Below, one piece after another: positions 44,638 to 54,578 of a DNA stretch of 64,000 bases. Location of the stretch: positions 62,001-126,000 of the forward strand of contig CAWEPH010000005.1 in the NCBI GenBank assembly GCA_963810915.1. The letters are read 5' to 3'. The notes below the pieces were generated by a model. The model was not told the DNA's origin. It did no database searches and was given only the letters and a program-made list of their open reading frames with translations. Numbering within the stretch: the first letter of the stretch is position 1; each line of letters begins with the position of its first letter. Position numbers and translations under genes: made by a program. Source of the stretch: JAOUEA01 sp963810915. Lineage in GTDB: Bacteria > Actinomycetota > UBA4738 > HRBIN12.

Positions 44638-46417
44638 TTGGACGCGACGCTGCAGGGCGCCGCCGAGCCGCACCGCGGCCTGTTCGCGAAGGGCATGCGG
44701 CTCGTCTGGGCCTACATCAAGCTGCACCCCCGTCCGTTCCTGGCGTCCGTCGCCGGCGCGGCCCTGTTCGCCGTCTCCTCGCTCCTGCTCACGGTGGCGC
44801 TCGGTCGCGCGACGGACGACGTGCTGAAGCCCGCCTTCTCCGGCGGCGTGGCCGCCAGCAAGATCTGGTTCGCGGTGCTCGCGCTCATGATCTTCGGATG
44901 CCTACGCGCCCTGGGGATCATGGTGCGGCGCTACTACAGCGGCGTGGCGGGCGAGCGCGTGATGGCCACCCTTCGCACCGGACATCTCCGACCGCTACCG
45001 CGATCTCGCGCTCCAGTACCACCGGGAGACCCCCACCGGCGAGCTGCTCGCCCACATGGAGGCCGACGTGAAGGCCGCCGTCGACCTGTTCTGGCCGGTG
45101 CCGTTCGCGATCGGCGTCCTGCTCCTGGTGGCTCTGGCGCTCGTGCAACTCTTCCGGACCGACGTCTGGCTCGCCCTGATCGGCCTCGCGCTCTTCCCCA
45201 CCCTCGCGCTGATGAACCGGAGCTTCGCGAAGCGGATGGAGGGTCCGGCGCGGAGGGCGCAGGAGAGGATCGGCGACGTCTCGGCGGTCGCGCACGAGTC
45301 GATCGACGGCGCCCTGGTCGTGAAGACGCTCGGCCGCGAGCAGGCGGAGACCGCGCGCCTGGCGGAGCAGGCGGAGCTGCTGCGCCAGCAGCGCGTGGCC
45401 GGCGGCTACATCCGCGCCACCTTCGAGGCCGCGCTCGACTCCCTGCCCACGCTCGCCACGGCGGTGCTGCTCGCCGTCGGCGCCACGCGCGTGAGCACGG
45501 GCGCGGTCACCCTCGGCGAGCTCACCGGGTTCATCGCGCTCTTCGGGTTGCTCTCCTGGCCGATGCGGTTCATCGGCTGGATCCTGGCCGAGCTCCCGCG
45601 CGCGGTCGTGAGCTGGGATCGCCTGGAGGCGGTCTTCGCGGAGCAGGTCACGGTCGTACCGCCCGCGCACCCCCGCGCGCTGCCGGAGGGCCCGCTCGAC
45701 GTCCGCGCCCGCGACCTCCGCCTCCTGTACGACGGCGAGCCGGTGCTCGACGGCGTCTCGTTCCACGTGGAGGCCGGCGAGTCGGTGGCGGTGGTCGGGC
45801 CCACGGGCGTGGGCAAGAGCACCCTCACGCAGCTGCTGGTGCGCCTCGCCGACCCCGACGCGGGCTCGGTGGAGATCGGCGGCATCGACCTGCGCGAGGC
45901 CGACCCCGGCGACCTGCACCGGGCGGCCGCGATCGTCTTCCAGGAGAGCTTCCTGTTCGCCGACGCGGTGGAGGCGAACATCGCGCTGGATTCGGGCGCC
46001 GGTCACGACGAGGTGGCGGCCGCCGCGCGGATCGCGTCGGCGGATCGGTTCATCCGCGCGCTGCCCGAGGGGTACGACACCGTGGTGGGCGAGCGCGGCC
46101 ACACGCTGTCGGGCGGCGAGCGCCAGCGCGTGGCGCTCGCACGCGCGATCGTGCGGCGCCCGCGCGTCCTGATCCTCGACGACGCCACCTCCGCCGTGGA
46201 CCCGTCGATCGAGGCCGACATCCTGGGGTCGCTCCGCCGTGAGCTGCAGACCACGCTGATCGTGGTGGCCTACCGCCTCTCCACGATCCGCCTCGCCGAC
46301 CGCGTGATCTACCTCGAGGACGGGAGGGTGGCGGGCTCGGGCACCCACGAGGAGCTGCTCGCCACGCTGCCGGGCTACGCCGCCATCATCCGGGCCTACG
46401 AGCGGGGCGAGCGATGA
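44638..46417 (+). CDS. Heterodimeric ABC exporter subunit 1 (degenerate ATP site), frameshifted
   Basis: A type IV ABC exporter half with an N-terminal six-span membrane domain and a nucleotide-binding domain. Walker A is GPTGVGKSTL and the signature is the canonical LSGGERQRVALARA. Walker B ends LILDDATSAVD (Asp instead of the catalytic Glu) and the H-switch is VVAYRLSTI (Tyr for His). An extra G near 44975 breaks the frame; it is restored as LRTDISDRYRDLALQYH. TTG at 44638 with GAGGAGGGG upstream is the likeliest start; ATG 44608 is also open. Its stop overlaps the second subunit (ATGA). Confidence 0.88.
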
Positions 46418-48272
46418 GCGCGACCGCCGAGCTCGAGGCCCTCCGCGAGGACGACGACCTCCCCGTCCCCGACGAGCTGCGGAGCGCCTGGGCGGTGCTC
46501 CGCCGCGGGCGTTCGCGAGAGCCCGGAGCTCAAGCGCGGGCTCGGGCTTCACGGTGATCGTTTCGCTCGGCGTGACGGTCACCACCCTCGTCACGCCCGG
46601 TCCTCGTCCAGAAGGTCTTCGACAACGGGTTCACCGGCGGGTTCCACGCGACCTACGTCTACTCGATCTGCGCGTTCGCGCTCGTCCTGGTGGTGCTCGC
46701 CTTCGTGGCCGCGCGTGCGGCCGCGCGCCGCCTCGTGCGCGCCGCCGAGGAGGCGCTGATGGTGCTGCGCGTGCGCACGTTCGAGCACATCCACCAGCTG
46801 TCGATCGCGGAGCAGTCCGAGGAGAAGCGCGGCGTCTTCGTGGCACGCGTGACGGCGGACGTCGACGCGCTGCAGCAGTTCATGGAGTGGGCGGGCATCG
46901 CGTGGCTCATCTCGTTCGCGCAGGTGCTGGGCGCGCTGGTCCTGATGCTCGTCTACTCCTGGCAGCTCACGCTGGCGGTGGTCCTGCTCGTGATCCCGCT
47001 CCTGCTGGTGGTGGGCTCGATGCAGTCGAAGCTCACCACCGCCTACAACACCGCGCGCACGCGTGTCGGCGAGATGCTCTCGGAGGTCTCCGAGTCGGTG
47101 ATGGGCGCGGCGGTCGTGCGCGCCTACGGCCTGGAGGAGCAGACCGACCGCAAGGTGAAGCACGCGATCGACGAGCGATACCGCGCCGAGGTGCGTGACG
47201 CACTTCCGGGCCGCCACGCTCTGGCCGATGTCGTCGATCTTCTACGCGGTCGCGCTCTCCGTGGTGATCGTGCTGGGCGCCACCTACGGGCCCTCGTGGG
47301 GCCTCACGTTCGGGCAGGTCACCGCGTTCCTGTTCCTGGCCGACATCTTCCTGCACGTGTTCACCGACCTGCCCGAGGTCTACGCGGAGACGCAGACCGC
47401 GATCGCCGGCTGGCGCAAGATCCTGGCGGTCCTCGACCTGCCGGTCGAGATCGTCGAGCCCTCGCCCGGGGTGGAGCTGCCGAGCGGCGCGCTCTCCGTC
47501 GAGGCGCAGGACGTGCGCTACGCGTACCGCACGGGCGCCGAGGTGCTGCACGGCATCTCGCTCGCGGTCCCGGCGGGCGGCGCACATGGCGATCGTGGGC
47601 GAGACCGGGTGCGGCAAGACCACCTTCGTGAAGCTGATGTCGCGCCTGGCCGACCCGTTGGGCGGGCGGATCCTCCTGGGCGGCGTGGACCTGCGCGAGG
47701 TGGCACCCGACGCGCGGCGCGCCGGCGTGCGCATGGTGCCCCAGGACGGCTTCCTCTTCGACACCACCGTGCGGGAGAACGTGCGGTACGGGCGCGAGGG
47801 GGCCTCCGACCGCGACGTGCGCACCGCCTTCGAGGAGCTCGGGCTGGGGGCGTGGGTCGCCTCGCTCCCCGAGGGCCTCGACACGAAGGTGGGCGAGCGC
47901 GGCGAGGCCCTCAGCGTGGGCGAGCGCCAGCTCGTGGCGCTGGTGCGCGCGCAGATCGGGGACCCGGGCCTGCTGATCCTCGACGAGGCCACGAGCGCGG
48001 TGGACCCGGCCACCGAGCAGCGCATCACGGAGGCGCTCCGCCGGCTGTCGGAGGGCCGGACCACGGTGACGATCGCGCACCGCCTCTCCACCGCCGAGCA
48101 GGCCGAGACCAGGTGTTCGTCTTCGACGCGGGCATGCTCGTGGAGGAGGGCACGCACGCGGAGCTGGTGACGCTCGGCGGGGTCTACGCCGGGCTGTACG
48201 AGAGCTGGCTCGGGCAACACCCAGGCCGAGCGGGCCGCCGCCGCCATCCGACGGATAGGCTCCCGCGCGTGA
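46414..48272 (+). CDS. Heterodimeric ABC exporter subunit 2 (catalytic site), multiple frameshifts
   Basis: The partner exporter half. Membrane-domain pieces (VFVARVTADVDALQQFMEW, SVMGAAVVRAYGLEEQ) are followed by an ABC domain with Walker A GETGCGKTTFVKL, Walker B LLILDEATSAVD and H-switch TIAHRLSTAEQA. The signature is the weakened LSVGERQLVAL. The reading frame changes at least six times (about 46510, 46560-46610, 47200, 47580, 48110, 48215), each time resuming the same protein. I therefore read one damaged gene of about 610 residues ending at the TGA at 48270. It overlaps the penicillin-acylase start. Confidence 0.85.
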
Positions 48273-50571
48273 GCGACTTCATCGACGGGCTGCGGGCCGG
48301 CGCCGCGGCGGGCATGTTCCCCACGCAGGGCGACCTCGAGCTCGACGGCCTCGCCGCGCCGGTGGAGGTCAGGCGCGATTCCTGGGGCGTCCCGTACATC
48401 CGCGCGGGCTCGCTCGAGGACCTCTGGTTCGCCCAGGGCGTGGTGACGGCGGGCGAGCGGCTCTTCCAGCTCGACCTCGCCCTGCGCTCGGCCAACGGCC
48501 GCCTGAGCGAGATCTTCGCGGAGCGCACGCTCGCCCAGGATCGGTTCGCGCGCACGGTCGGCTTCCACCGGGCGGGTGCGGCCATGGCCGCGCGCTGGGA
48601 CGACGAGGACCGCGCGATGCATCGGCGCTTCCGCGAGGGTGTGGCGGCCTGGATCCAGCGCGATGCCGGTGGCCCCCGTCGAGTACCTGCTCCTCGATCA
48701 TCGTCCCGAGCTCCCCGAGGACGAGACCGCCTGGGCGGCGGCTTACGCGCTGCTGGCGTGGGGCCTGTCGGGGAACTGGGATCACGAGCTGCTGCGCGCG
48801 TGGATCCGCGAGCGCGCCGGCGACGAGGCGGTGGACACCCTGCTCCCGCCGGCGACCGCGGGTACGGCCGAGCACGCCGCCGGCGCCCTGCACGGCGCCA
48901 TCTTCGACGGCCTGCCGCGGAGACCCGGTCAGGGCTCGAACGACTGGGTGGTGGCGGGATCGCACACCGCGAGCGGGAAGCCGCTGCTCGCGAACGACCC
49001 GCACCTGCTCGTGACGCAGCCCGGCATCTGGTTGGAGCTCCACCTCGCGGCGCCGGGCTACGAGGCGCGCGGGGTGGCGCTCCCCTTCGCGCCCGGGGTG
49101 ATCCTGGGCACGACGGCGCACCACGCGTGGGGCGTCACCAACGTCAGCGGCGACGTCCAGGACCTCTACGTCGAGCGGCTGAACGAGGACCGCACCGCCG
49201 TTGAGTTCGACGGGGCGTGGGAGCCGCTCACGGTCCACCGCGAGGAGATCGCGGTGCGCGGCTCCGAGCCGGAGGTCCTGGAGGTGCGCGTCTCGCGCCA
49301 CGGCCCTTTGCTCGATACGTTCGAGAGCGGCGTGATCGACCCTGAGCACGTCCCGCTCCCGCGGGAGCCTTCGTACGCGTTGCGCTGGACCGCGTTCGAC
49401 GGCCACGGGATCCGCCCGTCGCTCGCGCGTGCGCGCCGCGCAGGCCACCGACTTCGCCACCTTCCGGGCGGCGGTCCTGGAGGTCGAGTGCCCCGGCCAG
49501 AACTTCGTCTACGCCGACGTGGACGGCACGATCGGGTACGCGTGCACCGGCCGGTTCCCCGTGCGCCGCGCGGGCGACGGCTCGGCCCCCGTGCCCGGAT
49601 GGACCTCGGAGCACGAGTGGGAGGGCCTGGTGCCCCCCGAGGAGCTGCCCTGGGCGGAGAACCCCGCGCGCGGCTTCCTCGCCACCGCGAACAACCGGAT
49701 CCACGACGACGCCTACCCGCACCTGATCGGGCACGACTTCCACCCGCCGTACCGGGTGCGGCGCATCGTCGAGCGCCTGGGCGCGACCGCCGCGCACGAC
49801 GTCGCCTCGATGACCGCGATCCAGCTCGACACGGTCTCGGGACCGGCGGGCGAGAGCCTCAAGCTCCTCCTCGAGCTCGAGCCGGTCTCCGAGGACGAGC
49901 GCCTCGTCCTCGGTCTGCTGGCGGACTGGGACGGCGACATGGCCGCCGGACTCGGTCCCCGCCGCCGTGTTCAACGCGTGGTGCGCGCGGATCGCGCGGG
50001 CGGTGCTGGAGCCGCGACTGGGCGAGGACCTCACGCGCCACTACCACGCGTGGCGCGAGGCCTTCCAGTGCGAGGTGCTCCCGGGGCTGTTGCGCGCCCG
50101 CGGCGCCGAGGGTGCCTGGGTGGACGACGACCTCCTGCGCGCAACCTTGCACGACGCCGTGGAGGACCTCCGCGCCGCCTTCGGCGAGGACCCAACGGGC
50201 TGGCGCTGGGGCGCCCTCCACCGTCTGCGCCTGGCCCATCCGCTCGCCTCGATCCCCGGCCTCGAATCCGCTCTTCCTGGCCGCCGACGTCGAGTTCGGG
50301 GGCGACGAGCAGACCGTGATGCAGGGCGGCTTCGACGGCCGCGACGGCTTCCGTCCCGCCGTGATCCCCTCGTGGCGCGCGGTCTACGACCTCGCGGACC
50401 TCGACCGGAGCGTGGGGGTCCTTCCCGGCGGGATCAGCGGCAACCCCGCCTCACCCGCACTGGAACGATCAGACGGCGCTGTGGGCGAGCGGCGGCTACC
50501 ACCCGCTCCCCTTCACCGAGGCGGCGGTGGAGGCGGCCACGGTCACACGCATGCGCCTCGTCCCCCGGTAA
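48269..50571 (+). CDS. Penicillin acylase family (Ntn) amidohydrolase, multiple frameshifts
   Basis: A self-processing N-terminal-nucleophile hydrolase of the penicillin G acylase/quorum-quenching acylase family. The alpha part has VRRDSWGVPYIRAGSLEDLW and FAQGVVTAGERLFQLDL. The nucleophile Ser that starts the beta chain is in GQGSNDWVVAG, followed by LLANDPHL. The frame changes near 48680, 49435, 49960, 50270 and 50455; joined, these give about 765 residues ending at TAA 50569. There is no clear signal peptide at the GTG start, so it may be cytoplasmic. It overlaps the ABC exporter gene (GTGA), suggesting shared amide-bond substrates. Confidence 0.86.
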
Positions 50572-50583
50572 CATCGGGCGGTC

Positions 50584-50840
50584 ATGCCGAAGTCCAAGGG
50601 ACGTCAGAAGAGCAAGGCCTCCGGGGCCAAGGCGTACAACCTCACGCCCGCGCGCAAGAAGAAGCACAAGGGCAGCCCCCGCTGGTACGGACCCCTGATC
50701 CTCGCCGTGATGGCGATCGGGGTGATCGTGATCGTGTGAACTACATCGGGCTCATGCCCGGCGGCACCAAGCCGATGTGGCTCTTCGTGGGCCTCGGGCT
50801 GATCGCGGCGGGCTTCGTGGGCACGATGTTCTGGTACTGA
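50584..50840 (+). CDS. crgA: Cell division protein CrgA, frameshifted
   Basis: A small divisome membrane protein. The N-terminus MPKSKGRQKSK with a basic stretch and SPRWYGPLILAVMAIGVIVI is the first part and first membrane helix. After a one-base slip near 50735 it continues VNYIGLMPGG, then KPMWLFVGLGLIAAGFVGTM as the second helix. The restored length is about 85 residues, as in other CrgA proteins. CrgA recruits PBPs and FtsZ-ring components and normally lies near the oriC end of actinobacterial chromosomes, close to pknB. Confidence 0.88.
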
Positions 50841-50867
50841 GGGGCCCCAGAATCACACGCGATGTGA

Positions 50868-50969
50868 TCTTCCACAGGGTTATCCACATCGTGGAAAACG
50901 TCACCCGGCCCCGATCCGGTGGAAAACCCGTCACTTCCGCCACCGGCGTTGGGGAGAACCGGTGGACAA
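50868..50969. promoter_or_regulatory. Cluster of DnaA-box-like 9-mers after crgA
   Basis: A perfect DnaA box, TTATCCACA, lies at 50880-50888 on the plus strand. Weaker matches are TCTTCCACA (50868-50876, plus) and, on the minus strand, TTTTCCACG (50890-50898), TTTTCCACC (50918-50926) and TTGTCCACC (50961-50969, one mismatch to TTGTCCACA). They fill the short region between crgA and a minus-strand gene. A DnaA-binding or titration site is possible. dnaA and dnaN are not in the window. Confidence 0.55.
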
Positions 50970-50976
50970 CCGGGCC

Positions 50977-51240
50977 TCACGGCTCCGAGGGACGCCTCAC
51001 CACCTGCATCTTCTCGCCGCAGTGACGGGGGATCTGCAGCTCACCCAGCCTTGAGACCTTCAACTCGGTCCCGCACTCGCCACAGACCAGGAAGACGTCC
51101 AGGTCCTCGACGTCCTCGACCTCGTGGGGCCCGCCCTCGGTTCCCGGGGGCGGCAGGAACGAGCGGAGCGACGCGATACCCACGCGCCAGATGGCGTAGC
51201 CGATCAGCACGGCCGTGAGCAGCAGGAGCCAGGTGGGCAT
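50977..51240 (-). CDS. Membrane-anchored zinc-ribbon protein
   Basis: An 87-residue protein with one N-terminal membrane helix (about residues 3-22, TWLLLLTAVLIGYAIWRVGI), an acidic linker and a C-terminal ribbon with CGECGTELKV and IPRHCGEKM. The first CxxC and the later Cys-His suggest a zinc site of the rubredoxin-like/FmdB type with one partner missing or replaced by His. Function unknown. It is read towards crgA. Confidence 0.7.
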   Translation of the reverse strand: MPTWLLLLTAVLIGYAIWRVGIASLRSFLPPPGTEGGPHEVEDVEDLDVFLVCGECGTELKVSRLGELQIPRHCGEKMQVVRRPSEP

Positions 51241-51276
51241 GGAGCCACGGTAGCAGCGCGTCCGATCAGCGCCGGG

Positions 51277-52642
51277 TCAGATCACGCCCTGGGCGATCAT
51301 GGCGTCGGCCACCTTCTCGAAGCCGGCGATGTTGGCGCCGTGCATGTAGTTGCCCGGCACGCCGTAGGCCTCGGCGGTCTCGCGGCACTGCGTGTGGATG
51401 TGGCACATGATCGTCCTGAGGCGCTCGTCCATCTCCTCGCGCGTCCAGGTGAGCGCGCAGGCTGTTCTGCGACATCTCCAGCCCGGAGACCGCGACCCCG
51501 CCGGCGTTCGCCGCCTTCCCGGGGCCGTAGAGGACGCCGCCGTTCACGAAGATCTCCACGCCGTCGGGGACGGTCGGCATGTTGGCGCCCTCGCTCACCA
51601 GGAAGACCCCGTTGTTCACGAGGTTCGCCGCATCCTTGGCGCCGATCTCGTTCTGCGTCGCGCTGGGGAAGGCGCAGTCGGCCGGGACGTTCCATAGCGG
51701 GTTGTGGTCGGCCTGAGGATCCGCGCGGGGTGAAGACGGCGCCCGGGAAGCGCTGCGCGTACTCCATGATCCGCCCACGGCGCACGTTCTTCAGGTCCAT
51801 CACCCAGTCGAGCTTCTCGCGGTCGATGCCGTCCTTGTCCCAGATGAAGCCGCCGGAGTCCGAGAGCGTGACGGGCTTGGCCCCGAGGTCGAGCAGCTTC
51901 TCGGCCGTGTACTGCGCCACGTTGCCGGCGCCCGAGATCAGGCAGCACTTGCCCTCGAGGGTCTCGTCGCGCGTGGCGAGCATCTCCTGCGCGAAGTAGA
52001 CGGCGCCGTAGCCCGTGGCCTCCGGCCGCAGGACCGAGCCACCCCAGGCCGGGCCCTTGCCCGTCATCGCACCGGTGAACTCGTTGCGGATCCGCTTGTA
52101 CTGCCCGAAGAGGAAGCCGATCTCCCGACCGCCGACGCCGATGTCGCCCGGCGGGCACGTCGGTGTTGGGACCGATGTGGCGCTGCAGCTCCGTCATGAA
52201 CGCCTGGCAGAACCGCATGACCTCGCGGTCGCTCTTGCCCTTCGGATCGAAGTCCGCGCCCCCCTTGCCCGCGCCGAGCGGCAGCGTGGTGAGCGCGTTC
52301 TTGAAGACCTGCTCGAAGGCGAGGAACTTCAGCATCCCCAGGTAGACCGTCGGGTGGAAACGGAGGCCGCCCTTGTACGGGCCAAGCGCGCTGTTCATCT
52401 CCACGCGGAACCCGCGGTTGATGTGCACCTCGCCGTCGTCGTCGATCCACGGGACGCGGAACATGATCACGCGCTCGGGCTCCACGATGCCGCTCCAGGA
52501 CCTTGGCGGCGCGGTAATGGGGATGACGGTCGAGCACCAGCTCGAGGGACTCCGTCACCTCCCGCACGGCCTGGTGGAACTCCGGTTCGTTCGGGTTCTT
52601 CGCCACGACGTCGGCCATCAACTTCTGGACGTACTCGCTCAT
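51277..52642 (-). CDS. gdhA: NADP-type glutamate dehydrogenase, frameshifted
   Basis: A hexameric glutamate dehydrogenase making glutamate from 2-oxoglutarate and ammonia. The pieces in order are EYVQKLMADVVAKNPNEPEF, GPYKGGLRFHPTV, PLGAGKGGADFDPKG with the catalytic Lys, GSVLRPEATGYGAVYF, the nucleotide loop SGAGNVAQYTAEKL, and ADCAFPSATQNEIGAKDAA. The frame shifts near 52490, 52150, 51735 and 51460. Joined, it is about 453 residues and ends ...ADAMIAQGVI, the normal size for the NADP (bacterial GdhA) type. The ATG is at 52642. Confidence 0.93.
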
Positions 52643-52764
52643 CGCGCGCCTCCTGGACCCCGCCGAGGTGTGCGTCGCCCCGGCTACCGCGAGCATAAGG
52701 CCGGGGGTCCCCCGAACGCACTACCCCAAGGGCCACCGTTCGGCTGGGACGTCCAGCCCTCGGC

Positions 52765-54568
52765 TCATGCCTCCAGGACGTTGCGGCGCAAGAACTCGAG
52801 GATCGTGCGCTGCTGCCGCACGTCCTCGTCGATGTCGAACGACGAGTGGCCCGTGCCGAAGAGGTAGACCTCGTGCGGGTGATCGCGCTTCCTGAGCTCG
52901 TCCACGTACGCGAGCGCCTGACGCGGCGGGCACCGGCTGTCGTTCTCCCCGATGATGAAGAGCACCGGCGCCACCACGCGGTCGGCGAAGTGGATGGGGT
53001 TCCGATCCGCCATCAGCTCGGGCACGTCCGCGGGGGCGCCGCCGAGCAACGCGCGGTCGTACGCCTGCAGGATCGGCGACATGTCGTCGTAGGACATCTC
53101 GTAGTCGCCCACCGGCACGCCGGCCACGCCGGCCTTCCACAGCTCGGGGTGCTTGCCCAGCTCCATCAGCGTGAGGTACCCGCCCCAGGACCAGCCCCCC
53201 ACCGCGGCGCGCTCCGGATCGGCGATCCCCTTCGCCACCAGGTCCGCGAGCCCGGCGTTCAGGTCCTCGAGCTCGGGACCGCCGATGTCGCCGACGAGGC
53301 TGTCGCGCCAGGCGGCGCCGTAGCCCGTCGACCCCCGGTAGTTGACCAGCGCGACCGCGAACCCCGCGTCCACGTAGGACTGCACCTCCGGGGACCACCG
53401 ATCCTCGTCGAGCCAGGTGGGTCCGCCGTGCGGGTGCACCAGGATCGGGAACGGGCCCTCGCCCTCGGGGGTCACGTAGAACCCGTGCACCGTCTGACCG
53501 CGCTCGTTCTCGAAGCGCCAGGAGACGTACGGACGTCCTGCGGGCGCGCGATCGCCGTCGGGCGCGAGGACCTCGGCGCCCTCGTCGTCGAGGATGCGCG
53601 GCGGCTCTGCTCCCGAGGTGTGGCGGAACCAGACGTGGCCGTCGGGGCGGACCCGCGCGCTCGAGATCTGCCCGTCGGGATGGGGCATCGGCGACGAGGT
53701 CCCGCTCGCGAGGTCGTAGCGATACAGGTGATGACGCCCCTCGAGCGTGTGATGCAGGAGGAGCGCGGACGCGTCGGGCCACCAGTCGGAGACCACGACG
53801 GGACCCTCCAACCCCGTGTCGAGATCGGTCCACGTCCCCGCGCGCACGTCCCAGATGGCGGGTGCGTCCTCGCCGCGTCGCTCGTGGGTCACGGCGAGGC
53901 GCTGATCGCCCGCCACCGGCGACCAGCGCGGCCGCGAACAGGCTCCTGCCTTCGTCCAGCTGCTCGGCCACGACCCCGCCGGTGCGCGGATCGATCACGC
54001 GGATCGCCGGGTGCATCAGGTCGCCGTGCTCGCTGTGCCCGAGCGCCAGCAGGGTGCCGTCGGCGCTCAGGCCCGCCCGGTTGAACCCGCTCGCGTCGCC
54101 GGCGACCCCGACGTACTCGGGGCTGCGCGCGACCTCCTTCGCGGGGCCGCCGTCGAGCGAGACGTAGATCGCGAAGCCGTCGCGCTCGCTCACGGACGCG
54201 GCCACCACGCCGGGCGCCTGCGCGAACCCCTCGTTCCATCCGACCGGGATGCCGTCGAGGAAGGGACGCGCGTCGCCCGCCGTGGAACGGTTGCGCGTAC
54301 CAGCGGCCCGACTCGTCGCCCGTCTCGTCCTGCCAGTACAGGATCTCCTCGCCGTCGAGCGAGGGAGCGCCCGTGATCACGCCCACCGGGTGATCGGTGA
54401 CCTGCCGGCGCACGCCCGAGGCCCGATCCCAGGCGTGCACCTGCCAGATCCCGCTCTCGGTGCTCTCGTACCCCATCCGGTCGGGCGCATGCGGCGACCA
54501 GTCGGGCATGGACAGGTTGGGGGCGCGGAACCGGCGCTCCCATCGGGCATCGCGTCGTCGGCGGACAT
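52765..54568 (-). CDS. S9-family serine peptidase (prolyl oligopeptidase-like), frameshifted
   Basis: A peptidase of about 600 residues with an N-terminal beta-propeller and a C-terminal alpha/beta-hydrolase domain. The catalytic triad is visible: Ser in VGGWSWGGYLTLM, Asp in IIGENDSRCPP and His in FGTGHSSFD. The HPHGGPTWLDEDRW loop before the catalytic domain is typical of acylaminoacyl-peptidase relatives. Frame changes occur near 54540 (restored DGERRFRAPNLSMPDW), 54290 and 53940. No signal peptide is visible, so it is probably cytoplasmic. Confidence 0.9.
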
Positions 54569-54578
54569 GGACGGAACC

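Noticed and set aside
50841..50986. Full chromosomal origin (oriC) after crgA
   Set aside because: Only one exact DnaA box, a short region, no AT-rich unwinding element and no dnaA or dnaN nearby; kept only as a DnaA-box cluster.
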